In this document: positions 14,892-23,163 of the stretch, one piece after another
Layout of the letters: each line of letters starts with the position of its first letter
How positions within the stretch are numbered: the first letter of the stretch is position 1
Notes under the pieces: generated by a model
Seen by the model: the letters and a program-made list of their open reading frames with translations, nothing else
Told to the model about the DNA's origin: nothing
Databases searched by the model: none
Program-made: the position numbers and the translations under genes
From: CAYXRK01 sp964467615
Lineage (GTDB): Bacteria; Hydrogenedentota; Hydrogenedentia; Hydrogenedentales; GCA-2746185
Reading direction: 5' to 3'
DNA: 35,424 nt
Assembly (NCBI GenBank): GCA_964467615.1
Contig: CAYXRK010000025.1
Location: 1-35,424, forward strand

Positions 14892-16310
14892 TCAACACGG
14901 CAGAAACGTAAAGATCACCACGCCCATCACAAACCAAATCGCGGCGAAGATTAGTCGATAGCCGAAGATTTGCCGGAAGTCCACACGCGCGATTCCCGCG
15001 CCGACGACCGCCCAGAACGGCGAAATCAGATTGCCCATGTGATCACCGATGCCGAGCGCCAGCATCGCCCGTTGCGGGCTGATGCCGGCGTCCATCGCGG
15101 TGCTGACGGTCACGTACCCCTGAATCTGCCACTGGCCGCCGCTCGTTGGAATGAAGATGGCCACGATGGTGCTGATGAGGGCCGTCAAAAACGGCAGGGT
15201 GTAGCGCGTCGAAATCGGCTCGATGGATTCAGCCAGGAACGATCCCACCGCCGTGTATTGAATCAACCCCGCAACGCCTGCGTACAAGTGATACATCACG
15301 ATCACGGGCCAGGCCGACACGATAACGCGCTGCAACGCGCCGGTGAATCCGGCCACCGTCCGGTGCAACACAAGGCACGCGAGCAAAAGAATGGTGATCA
15401 TCGAGTTGATGTCGAGACTCGCCTTCTTAGTCCCGAAGTGGTAAATGAGCCAGGCCGCCAGCGCGATCCACATCGGAATCAGCGTAAGCGAAGTGCGCTC
15501 CACCTTCTGCGCGAACGTGTAGTTCTGCTTTGTATCGACGTGTCCCGCGAGCTCGGCCGTGATCGCCGCCTCGGCAAGTTCGTTGGCCCCGGCGAAATGC
15601 GAAATGGGCTTGACCTTTTTCGGCATGAACAGGATTCCGGTGACAATCGTCACCGCGAGGAACGAGACGACCATCGTGATTGCCGCCGGGCTCCAAATCG
15701 TCGTGGATAACGGCATCAAGTCCGTCGTCTCGGCCAGGAAATTGTTCTCGGCGGTCATTTGCAGCGGCGCTGTCGCCGAAAGGCCGAACTGCCAAACCGA
15801 TCCCGCGCCCGCCAACACGGCCATTACCCAAATGAAATCGACCGCGATTCCTTTCTGCTCGGCCTGCTTGCAGAAATGCACGGCGATCAGCGGCAAGAGC
15901 GCGATGGACAGCCCCCAATTGGAGTACGAAATCACGGACGAAAGCAACACCGCCCCGACGATGACCTGCGGCGCAGTGCGCGGCAGGCGAGAAAGATAGA
16001 TGACCCCGCTCTTGAAGGGCCGCGTTTCCGCCAATGTTAGGCTCAGCGTGAGCATCAGCGTCATCTGCATGCTGAACGCGAGCAGCATCCACAGCCCGCG
16101 GTAGTACGCGTCCACCGTCTCGGTCACCGTATTGCCGAGCGTCATCGCCATCGCCGCCAGGATGACCATCAAGATGATCGCCGTCGTCAGCGCGTCCGGC
16201 ACGTAGTGCTCCGAAAGCCGCGCCAGCCAATCCATCCACCCCTCGCGCTCGGGGTGGGGTTTTGGCCCTTGCGCGGGTCCGTTTTCGTTTTGCTCCGTGG
16301 GATGCGGCAT
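14892..16310 (-). CDS. atoE: Short-chain fatty acid transporter (AtoE family)
   Basis: A 472-residue inner-membrane carrier of the SCFA_trans family, which moves short-chain acids such as acetoacetate or butyrate. After a hydrophilic N terminus (to about 25) there are about a dozen hydrophobic segments. Recognisable stretches include SYSNWGLSIALLPL, AGAGSVWQFGLSATAPLQM and FIPTSGGQWQIQG, which are typical of the family. Length is usual. GGAG lies ten bases before the ATG. It stands alone: no thiolase or CoA-transferase genes adjoin, so the physiological substrate is open. It is convergent with the PIN toxin gene, with only 12 bases between the stops. Confidence 0.9.
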   Translation of the reverse strand: MPHPTEQNENGPAQGPKPHPEREGWMDWLARLSEHYVPDALTTAIILMVILAAMAMTLGNTVTETVDAYYRGLWMLLAFSMQMTLMLTLSLTLAETRPFKSGVIYLSRLPRTAPQVIVGAVLLSSVISYSNWGLSIALLPLIAVHFCKQAEQKGIAVDFIWVMAVLAGAGSVWQFGLSATAPLQMTAENNFLAETTDLMPLSTTIWSPAAITMVVSFLAVTIVTGILFMPKKVKPISHFAGANELAEAAITAELAGHVDTKQNYTFAQKVERTSLTLIPMWIALAAWLIYHFGTKKASLDINSMITILLLACLVLHRTVAGFTGALQRVIVSAWPVIVMYHLYAGVAGLIQYTAVGSFLAESIEPISTRYTLPFLTALISTIVAIFIPTSGGQWQIQGYVTVSTAMDAGISPQRAMLALGIGDHMGNLISPFWAVVGAGIARVDFRQIFGYRLIFAAIWFVMGVVIFTFLPC

Positions 16311-16480
16311 CGCGAAAACTCTCCTTCACCATTGCTCTATAGTTCTGTCCGGCGCACCGGCGGCGCAAAGAGTATCACGTTCGCGAGCCGCCGACCACGA
16401 CCAAATAGAAGCGTGTTCGAGCTCGCCCGCGAAAGACACTTTCCATCTCTGGAGAGCAGACCAAAATCCAGAATAACGAG

Positions 16481-16567
16481 TGGTGCCGGGAGGGGGGGTC
16501 GAACCCCCATGGCCTTGCGGCCGCTGGATTTTGAGTCCAGTGCGTCTGCCAATTTCGCCATCCCGGC
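16481..16567 (-). tRNA. tRNA-Leu (anticodon CAA)
   Basis: The 87-base gene reads 5' to 3' on the minus strand. The acceptor stem GCCGGGA pairs with TCCCGGC, and the anticodon stem CTGGA/TCCAG encloses CTCAAAA (anticodon CAA, at 16531-16533). A long variable arm (CGGCCGCAAGGCCA region) marks a class II tRNA. The T arm is GGGGG-TTCGACC-CCCCC. Discriminator A is followed by an encoded CCA. It lies between the fatty acid transporter and the binding-protein gene. The remainder of 16311-16480 holds nothing I can identify. Confidence 0.96.
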
Positions 16568-16577
16568 GGAGCGCGAA

Positions 16578-16606
16578 AGTATAGCGTTCGACCGAATCAC
16601 GCGCAA
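16578..16606 (-). promoter_or_regulatory. tRNA-Leu promoter
   Basis: -10 TATACT lies 10 bases before the mature tRNA 5' end. A weak -35 TTGCGC sits 17 bases further upstream. The -10 is identical to that of the mcsA operon promoter. Confidence 0.55.
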
Positions 16607-16620
16607 TGGCCGTGACCGCG

Positions 16621-17586
16621 CTATTTGCTTCCAACCAGCTTTTGGACTTCCGGCGAATCGAGGTTATCCAGCGTCACCACCGTCACGCCCGTGTCGATCC
16701 GCTTCTCGATAGGCCGTCCTTCGAGATGATCGATCGCCGCCTTGACGCCGTCATGCCCCATCCGATACGGGTCTTGCACGATGAGCGCGTGAATGACACC
16801 GCGCCGCAACGCATCGAGTTCTTCCGCGGAAGCGTCAAACGCCACGATTTTGACCGCGCCAGCTTTGCCCGCTGCTTCGAGCGCCTGGATAGCGCCGATT
16901 GCGCCGGGTTCGTTCGCGGCGAAGATGCCTTTGAGATCGGGATGGGCCGTAAGCATGTCCGACGTCACCGCGAGTGCCTTCGCCACGTCGCTGTTCGTGT
17001 GCAACGTCGATACGAGTTCGACGTTTGGAAACTTCGCGAGCCCCTGCTTGAATCCCTGCTCGCGCATTTCCGAGGTCGCCGCGCCCGGCACGAACGGCAG
17101 CAGGCCCACCTTTCCTTCGCCGCCGATGAGATCGGAAAGCGTGGCCGCGGCGATCTCCGCGCCCTTGATGTTGTCCGTGGCCACGAACGACACGGGTACG
17201 TCCGAATTCACACCCGAATCAATCGTCACCACCGGCACGCCCGCGTCCATCGCGCTCTTGATCGTATCGACGAGCGCGTTCGCGTCGCACGCGGCCATCA
17301 CGATCGCGTTGACCGGCCGGCTCACCATGTCCTGCACGATGCTGATTTGCCGCGCGACTTCCGTTTCCTTCGCCGGTCCCGTCCAAATGATCTCCACCCC
17401 CAGTTCCTTGCCGGCGGCTTCGCCTCCCTGTTTCACCGTCAGCCAAAACTGATGACCCAGCCCCTTGGGAATCAGCGCGATCGTGTACTTCGCACCCGAA
17501 GCGGATTTCGGCGCACCGCCGGATTCGTTCGGTGCCGAACACGCCGCCAAAAGGACGGCTACCAGAAAAAAAAGATTTCGCCTCAT
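16621..17586 (-). CDS. Periplasmic sugar-binding lipoprotein (RbsB-like)
   Basis: A 321-residue substrate-binding protein of the Peripla_BP_4 / ribose-binding type. A lipoprotein signal with lipobox LAAC puts the lipidated cysteine at 16. A Ser- and Gly-rich linker follows, then the start of the fold, YTIALIPKGLGHQFW. The pattern IVMAACDANALVDTIKSAMDAGVPVVTIDSG is typical of ABC sugar binders. No ATPase or permease gene of this system is nearby, so it may serve a distant transporter or a signalling receptor. It begins three bases after the stop of the preceding gene; GGAG nine bases before the ATG overlaps that gene's end. The two are probably co-transcribed. Confidence 0.9.
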   Translation of the reverse strand: MRRNLFFLVAVLLAACSAPNESGGAPKSASGAKYTIALIPKGLGHQFWLTVKQGGEAAGKELGVEIIWTGPAKETEVARQISIVQDMVSRPVNAIVMAACDANALVDTIKSAMDAGVPVVTIDSGVNSDVPVSFVATDNIKGAEIAAATLSDLIGGEGKVGLLPFVPGAATSEMREQGFKQGLAKFPNVELVSTLHTNSDVAKALAVTSDMLTAHPDLKGIFAANEPGAIGAIQALEAAGKAGAVKIVAFDASAEELDALRRGVIHALIVQDPYRMGHDGVKAAIDHLEGRPIEKRIDTGVTVVTLDNLDSPEVQKLVGSK

Positions 17587-17589
17587 GAT

Positions 17590-18801
17590 CTAATTCTCCA
17601 CCACGCCACGCTCAACCGCCGTATTCGCGTCGGCCTCACGCACACGTTGCTCACAGGTATTGATGACTGTCGCGAGTTTTTCCTGGAAGCGCGGATAATC
17701 CGGCCATTTGCTCCGTAGATTCTGCAATTTCTTCAAAGACACCGTTGGCTCTTCCCCGAGGTGTAGTTGCAAATTGATAAAACTGTCCAATAGAAAGTCC
17801 TCACTGATGAAGGACTTCCCCTCTCTTGCACCTTCGATCAGAGTAGAGATCACATCCGAACATGGAACTGCATCATTCGGGGCCTGGCACGTCGCTGATA
17901 CAAGCGTCGAAAGCGCTTGCATGTAGTGACAACTTTCGAGGTACGGGGATTCGCTGAACAGCACGTCGTGCAACAGGGGAACCGCTCTCGAAACTGCGCT
18001 CGCGTCCTCCGGATCTCGCAAGAGGTAATTCGCGAGTTCCATTTCCGTGCGAAGGGCGACCGGCACGATAGACTGGTTTATCGCATCAAGATATAATTTT
18101 TCCGTCGATTCCCGTGTTTTGTCAGGCGACTTGGCTGCGGCCCGAGCGCGAGTCAGGGCATCTATCTCAACTTTGTCGTAAGAAACGTGTCCATGCGTTA
18201 ATATGATGTTGCTATTAGTCGATAACGCCCAATTTGTATCATCGCCAGCGGCGTTGAAAATGTATTGTAGGACATCGAGGCACGTCCCGGGTTCGGTATT
18301 AAATTGAATTACACGTTGGCTTATCGCGCGCGGACCGCTCCCTTCGCTTCCCATGTATCCCATCGAGACATCATGGCGCGAATGCATTAATTCCATCACA
18401 GTGCTTATCGCCTCGCGCACGGTAACAATTTCTTCTTGGATCGCGGGCAGAGCCAGGTTTATGAAGCTATTCGCATCCTCGATTTGATCTATCGGCAAAA
18501 CCAATATCCGCGTATCGCCGGTTCGTCGCCAAACGTATGGGCCGGATTCATTCACTCCTTCGTCCAACATCTCGCGGATGGTCAAAGGCCCTTGCAAGCT
18601 TACCTTGACGCTGTCGTCTTTACTTTGCACATAGCCATAAGCGATCCCGGACTTTTCACTTACCGACTGCAAGAATTCCCGCATCGAAGCGTCCTGGATC
18701 GAGAAGTTTGAAAAGAGAGTGTCGAAATAATCCGTCGATAGAGAAATCGCATTTTTGACAAACAGCAAAAGCAAAACACAAAACGAGCTAAATCGCACCA
18801 T
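17590..18801 (-). CDS. Exported protein with STN-like N-terminal region, unknown
   Basis: A 403-residue protein with a hydrophobic signal peptide (about residues 5-20). Residues about 30-90 (SIQDASMREFLQSVSEKSGIAYGYV ... VSLQGPLTIREMLDEGV) resemble the secretin/TonB short N-terminal (STN) domain found in secretins and TonB receptors. The rest is mostly helical and unrecognised, with no barrel or secretin core. Base composition is clearly less GC-rich than in its neighbours, which suggests recent acquisition. It abuts the binding-lipoprotein gene with a 3-base gap. A regulatory or scaffold role in the periplasm is only a guess. Confidence 0.75.
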   Translation of the reverse strand: MVRFSSFCVLLLLFVKNAISLSTDYFDTLFSNFSIQDASMREFLQSVSEKSGIAYGYVQSKDDSVKVSLQGPLTIREMLDEGVNESGPYVWRRTGDTRILVLPIDQIEDANSFINLALPAIQEEIVTVREAISTVMELMHSRHDVSMGYMGSEGSGPRAISQRVIQFNTEPGTCLDVLQYIFNAAGDDTNWALSTNSNIILTHGHVSYDKVEIDALTRARAAAKSPDKTRESTEKLYLDAINQSIVPVALRTEMELANYLLRDPEDASAVSRAVPLLHDVLFSESPYLESCHYMQALSTLVSATCQAPNDAVPCSDVISTLIEGAREGKSFISEDFLLDSFINLQLHLGEEPTVSLKKLQNLRSKWPDYPRFQEKLATVINTCEQRVREADANTAVERGVVEN

Positions 18802-18874
18802 TCCCGTGCTCTCCTTGTCCGAGGGGAGTGAACGTCCGGCGTTCTCGCTTCCTATTCTATCGGAATGAAAGGAA

Positions 18875-21850
18875 TTAGTCCTTCACCAACTGCGGGTGGT
18901 CCTTCGGTTTCGGATCCGGGAAATCGTTCCAATTCAGTATCGCGTTGAACGCGTAGTTGAAGTCGTGGTGGTTCAGGTAGCGGTGCAGCGGATTGAAACT
19001 GTAGAGCACCACCCGGCCGCCGGCGTTGCGCGGCACGTCGAGAATCGCGGCTTGCTTTTCGAGAGCTGATTGTTTGTCGATGAAGCCGCCCAACAGAAAT
19101 TTCTTTGTGTCCTTCTTTGGCTTCTTCTTCTCGCCTTCCTTGGGCTTCGATGTGGCGTCATCGGATTTCGCCTCGTCCTTCTTCGCGTCGTCGTCCGTCG
19201 CTTCCTCGGTCTTCTTTTCGCCGTCCGTCTTGGCATCGTCCTCGTCGTCGCGGGGTTCCTTCGTGCCATAGGTCTGGACGATCCAGTGGTCGTATTCCTT
19301 GGGCACGGTGTAGTACGGGCCGTTGCCCCGGAACACGTGATCGATCGTTTCGTAGCCGTACACGATGGGATGGTCCTCGCGCAGGACCTTGGCTTGGAGG
19401 AACGAGCCCGGCGTATCGACGCCCATCGCGCTGGTCACATTGCGCAGGAGGCCGAGGTCCGTCGCGAGTTTGCCCGAGGAGCCGAACATTAGCAACGTGC
19501 CGCCCGAGTTCAGGAAGTGTTGGAGATTTTCGGCGCCTTCGAATCCGAAGCCACCGGTGATGTCGTTCGCTGAGTCGATGACCCCCTGCGACGGAAACTC
19601 CCGCGCCGTTGTGTAGGGCATCGGGCCGAACTTCGTGTCGCGGCCCTGCACCATCGATCGCGCGCTGACGCCCCCCTGATCGGCCACGATGATCACGTCG
19701 AAGCGCGAGCGCAGCCCGCCGCGCCGAACGTCGTCGTCGTTGATGTAGGTATACGGCACGCCGAATTGCTCGAGCGTATACCGCGCCCAACCGTCAGGCT
19801 GCGTGCTGACCCAGGTGTGATACAACGCGAGCTTCGGCGGATCCAGCGAATGCGTCGGGACCTTCGGCATGGCTTCGAGCGAGTGGATGCGCAAAACGCA
19901 CCGTTCCGCCGCAGCTTGCAACTCGCCGTGCCTGAGCCCGCCCTTATTCGGGAGAATCCAACTGCCGCGCGGATATTTGACGCCGCCCGCCTCGAACACT
20001 TCTTCCGCCGCCAGCACGGTAACGCCCTTGAGCATGTAGCGCGCCGTGATAAGCCGGTAGTTGCCGGTGTTCGCGATCGCGTACGCCGCGGCCTTGCCTT
20101 CGTCGACGCCGCGCTCGATGGGGAATGGCGCATGTGCGCGCTCGATTGCCGCTAGGTCGAGCACGGTCTTGTCTTTGATCGGCCACACGTCGACACCGTA
20201 GTGCAGGCCCAGGCTCCATGCCACGTCGTCGTAGGGCCGGTGCTCGGCCTCCTTCGGGAAATCGCGGTGCTCGAGCAGGTTCCGCGCGAAGTTTCCGTAG
20301 GGCTGATCGCAACGCACGATGTAGTCGCCCGCGTCGAAATCGCCATCCTCGAGTTTGAAGGCTTCGGTCGCTCGGTGAATCTCGATCCCATGTCGATCGA
20401 GTTGCGTGAGCAGGTATTCGAGCCGCGCCTGATCACGTTGCTCCTTCGGAATCACGAACGCATACGGCGCTTCCTTCTTGCCGCGCTCGATGCTGTTGAT
20501 GCCCTTCTGCCAGAAATTGTGCAGCAGCATGTCGCCGTTGCGCGCCGTAAACTTGAGCGACGCCAGCACGCCGGACTGCATGTAGTTCGTGTTGTTGCGC
20601 AGCGACCAATTCACCTTCTTGTCCGGTGGGTCCGCGTTGTACCACATCGGCTCGGTGACTTTTGTTTTCGCATAGGTCGCCTCGGAAAGATCGCGCTCCA
20701 TCGTCGCCGCGACGGAGTTCCCGAACGTCTCGTAGAAGCGGCCCATCGAATTTCGGTTGTTCGTCACCCAGAGGAGGTAGCTCGGGTTCCAGCCGTCGTA
20801 GAAACCCCAGGTCCACACGCCGGGGAGGTTGTAGCGCTGGAGCTCTTCGAGTTCCCAGTGCGCGGCGAGTTGCCATTCGCGCTCGGTGATCGGATCGATC
20901 GTCGGGTTGTAGGGGCCGGTGCCGCCCGAGACGTACATCAGCGGAACGGACTCGTGCAGATCGAGCGAGTACACCGGGTGCCATTCGTTGAACGATTCGA
21001 GGTAGTGCTGCGTGAGTTTCAACGTCATCTGGATGCCGTCGCGGTTGTTGTCGTGGAACGCGTGCTCACCCCAATAGGGCGGGCTGTAGCTCGGCATGTA
21101 GCGCAGGTCGTCGTACTTCTCCAGAAAGCGCCGGTTCCACTCGACGACCCGCGCCCGGCCGTCCACTTCGATTACCGGCGTGATCAGCAGCACCACGTTG
21201 TCCCGCATCTGCACGATGTCCGGATGGTCCGAGACGGCGACCCGGTATGCGAGTTCCATGACCATCTCCGGCGAACCGGTCTCGGGCGAATGGAGCCCGG
21301 CGGTGATGTGCATGATCGGCTTACACTTCTGCGAAATTTCCATCGCCTCCTCGGCGCTCACGCCGCGCGGGTCCGCGAGCCGCCGCGAGTACCCTTTGAA
21401 CTCTTCCAGCCTCGCCATGTTTTCTTCGCTCGTGACGATCGCCAACAAAATCTCGCGCCCCTCTTCCGTGTGACCCATCACTTGCACCGTCACGCGCGGG
21501 CTCGCCTCATCCAGCGCACGAAAATACCGCGCCTCCTCGTCCGGATGCGTCAGTATCCCTTCCGCGCCCGCGATGTGCCCGAGCACGTCGCGCGGCGACG
21601 GCACCGTGGGATCCTCCGGAACGTAGCTCACCATCGGCGTGATGTAGCGCGCCTCCGTTGTGAACTGGTGGATTTCCTTCGTGCTCAGCTCGTCCACCGT
21701 GTCCCACTTCGCATACGAGCGCCACGGGGCCTGCATGCCCGCGCCTTGCGCCGGGTCCGACGCGTCGTACTCGTACGCCGACGCGATCGAACAGAGAGGG
21801 ACGGCAAGGAGTATTGCCGCAAATGCCCGTGTCGTTTTGGTTCGATTCAT
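18875..21850 (-). CDS. Secreted M14-family zinc metallopeptidase, large
   Basis: A 991-residue exported protein with a signal peptide ending near ASA/Y26. Residues about 90-420 carry the M14 carboxypeptidase signature: zinc ligands H187 and E190 in LHSPETGSPE and H299 in SLDLHES. NNRDG near 268 matches the substrate-binding Asn-Arg pair, and FYETFGN is a candidate for the catalytic Glu. The later half resembles a class-I amidotransferase-like domain (VIIVADQGGVS, GGTLLMFGSSG). A highly acidic and lysine-rich low-complexity insert runs from about 861 to 920. ATG 21850 has AAGGA seven bases upstream and begins the signal peptide, so the longer frame to 22006 was rejected. A possible -10 (TACAAT) lies at 21907-21902. 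Confidence 0.88.
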   Translation of the reverse strand: MNRTKTTRAFAAILLAVPLCSIASAYEYDASDPAQGAGMQAPWRSYAKWDTVDELSTKEIHQFTTEARYITPMVSYVPEDPTVPSPRDVLGHIAGAEGILTHPDEEARYFRALDEASPRVTVQVMGHTEEGREILLAIVTSEENMARLEEFKGYSRRLADPRGVSAEEAMEISQKCKPIMHITAGLHSPETGSPEMVMELAYRVAVSDHPDIVQMRDNVVLLITPVIEVDGRARVVEWNRRFLEKYDDLRYMPSYSPPYWGEHAFHDNNRDGIQMTLKLTQHYLESFNEWHPVYSLDLHESVPLMYVSGGTGPYNPTIDPITEREWQLAAHWELEELQRYNLPGVWTWGFYDGWNPSYLLWVTNNRNSMGRFYETFGNSVAATMERDLSEATYAKTKVTEPMWYNADPPDKKVNWSLRNNTNYMQSGVLASLKFTARNGDMLLHNFWQKGINSIERGKKEAPYAFVIPKEQRDQARLEYLLTQLDRHGIEIHRATEAFKLEDGDFDAGDYIVRCDQPYGNFARNLLEHRDFPKEAEHRPYDDVAWSLGLHYGVDVWPIKDKTVLDLAAIERAHAPFPIERGVDEGKAAAYAIANTGNYRLITARYMLKGVTVLAAEEVFEAGGVKYPRGSWILPNKGGLRHGELQAAAERCVLRIHSLEAMPKVPTHSLDPPKLALYHTWVSTQPDGWARYTLEQFGVPYTYINDDDVRRGGLRSRFDVIIVADQGGVSARSMVQGRDTKFGPMPYTTAREFPSQGVIDSANDITGGFGFEGAENLQHFLNSGGTLLMFGSSGKLATDLGLLRNVTSAMGVDTPGSFLQAKVLREDHPIVYGYETIDHVFRGNGPYYTVPKEYDHWIVQTYGTKEPRDDEDDAKTDGEKKTEEATDDDAKKDEAKSDDATSKPKEGEKKKPKKDTKKFLLGGFIDKQSALEKQAAILDVPRNAGGRVVLYSFNPLHRYLNHHDFNYAFNAILNWNDFPDPKPKDHPQLVKD

Positions 21851-22071
21851 TCGCCCGTCCTTTATCATTGCTGAAATTCTCGCCGCCAATGCGGGGAAAG
21901 CATTGTAGCCGCGAAGCGGTCTCGGAAAACACACAGGGCCTCCGAGTTCCACGGTGCTCTCCGCCGGGACTCTGAAAAGAACTCCGGCTCCGTCATTCCC
22001 ACGCAACGGGCCATAGGTCGGCAGCTTCGCTCGATCTTGGAGTGGCAGCCGAATTTTTCGGGGCGGGCCGA

Positions 22072-23046
22072 CTAGGATAACGAATGACCAGTAGGATTTT
22101 TGTGCGCGAGATACCAGTTGACGAATGCGGGGACGCCGATTTCGATCTTCGTGCGCGGGTCGTAGCCGAGGAGGAGGCGGGCTTTTTCGATGCTGGCATA
22201 GGTGACTTCGACGTCGCCTGGCTGCATGGGTTGCTGTTCGATGTTGGGTTGTTTGCCGAGGGCGGCGGCGATGAGATCGACCAAGCGGCGAAGCGTCGTT
22301 GTTTCGGATTCGCCAAGGTTGAGGATCTCGTAGTCGAGCGGCCGATCGATGGCCTTGACCACGCCGTCAATGACGTCGTCGACGTAGGTGTAGTCGCGGC
22401 GCGTGGAGCCATCGCCGAACATGGGGACGGGGCGGCCTTCGTGGATGAGCTTGGTGAATTTGTGGATGGCCATGTCGGGGCGTTGGCGCGGACCGTATAC
22501 GGTAAAGAAGCGCAAGAGCGTGACGCGGAGTCCGTAGACGTGATGATAGACATGGGCTTGGAGTTCGTTCATTCGCTTGGTGGCCGCGTAAGGGCTGATG
22601 GGACGTGAGATGTCCATGCCTTCGTGAAACGGGACGTCGTCGATGCCTCCGTAGACGGAGGAGCTTGAGGCCATGACGAGGTGCGACGGCTTGAACTCGA
22701 TGCAGGCATCGAGCACTTCCTGCGTGCCGATGACGTTGGCCCGGTGGTAGAGGTTGGGATCCTGAAGAGAAGGCCTCACGCCGGCACGTGCAGCAAGATG
22801 GACGATGACGTCGGGCCGACAATCGCCAATGGCCGCGCGGAGGGCGGGGCGATCGCAGATGTCGGCTTCCGTGAGGGAGAACAGGGCGGACTGGGACGCG
22901 TTGGCCAGGTTCGCTCGTTTGATGGATCGGTCGTAAAAGTCGTTGAACTCGTCGTACCCGCAGACCAAATCGCCACGGCGCAGGAGGAAGTCGACGAGAT
23001 GTGAACCGATAAACCCGGCGGCCCCGGTGATGAAAATGCGCGGCAC
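22072..23046 (-). CDS. NAD-dependent nucleotide-sugar epimerase (UDP-glucuronate 4-epimerase-like)
   Basis: A 324-residue short-chain dehydrogenase/reductase of the extended type that inverts a sugar hydroxyl via a 4-keto intermediate. Visible motifs are the NAD-binding GAAGFIGSH near the N terminus, HLAARAGVRPS, SSSSVYGG, and the catalytic YAATK. The sequence RFFTVYGPRQRPDMA is typical of the glucuronate 4-epimerase branch. The start is GTG at 23046, with AGGGGAGC nine bases upstream; the open frame reaches a TTG at 23097 without support. It is divergent from a set of three glycosyltransferases, so it likely supplies a sugar for surface polysaccharide. Confidence 0.92.
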   Translation of the reverse strand: MPRIFITGAAGFIGSHLVDFLLRRGDLVCGYDEFNDFYDRSIKRANLANASQSALFSLTEADICDRPALRAAIGDCRPDVIVHLAARAGVRPSLQDPNLYHRANVIGTQEVLDACIEFKPSHLVMASSSSVYGGIDDVPFHEGMDISRPISPYAATKRMNELQAHVYHHVYGLRVTLLRFFTVYGPRQRPDMAIHKFTKLIHEGRPVPMFGDGSTRRDYTYVDDVIDGVVKAIDRPLDYEILNLGESETTTLRRLVDLIAAALGKQPNIEQQPMQPGDVEVTYASIEKARLLLGYDPRTKIEIGVPAFVNWYLAHKNPTGHSLS

Positions 23047-23061
23047 GATAAATCGCTCCCC

Positions 23062-23096
23062 TGACAGCGCGGGATTGTATCGTTCGCTCGCTGTCA
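23062..23096. promoter_or_regulatory. Inverted repeat in the epimerase / glycosyltransferase divergent promoter region
   Basis: TGACAGCG and CGCTGTCA form perfect 8-base arms with 19 bases between them. On the minus strand a -10-like TACAAT (23079-23074) lies between the arms. The wide spacing suits a dimeric regulator binding half-sites about 2.5 turns apart. It is a candidate operator for one or both divergent genes. Confidence 0.45.
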
Positions 23097-23163
23097 ATTA
23101 CACTCCGAAGCGGCTCCATTTACGAGATGTTCGTAATCCACTATTCGTCGGGACGGGTACCTT

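Noticed and set aside
20201..21874. Long plus-strand open frame (557 codons)
   Set aside because: Antisense to the M14 peptidase, with Arg/Val/His-rich shadow composition and no recognisable domain.
21851..22006. Longer start for the M14 peptidase
   Set aside because: ATG 21850 directly begins a good signal peptide with a well-placed ribosome binding site; the extension has no support.
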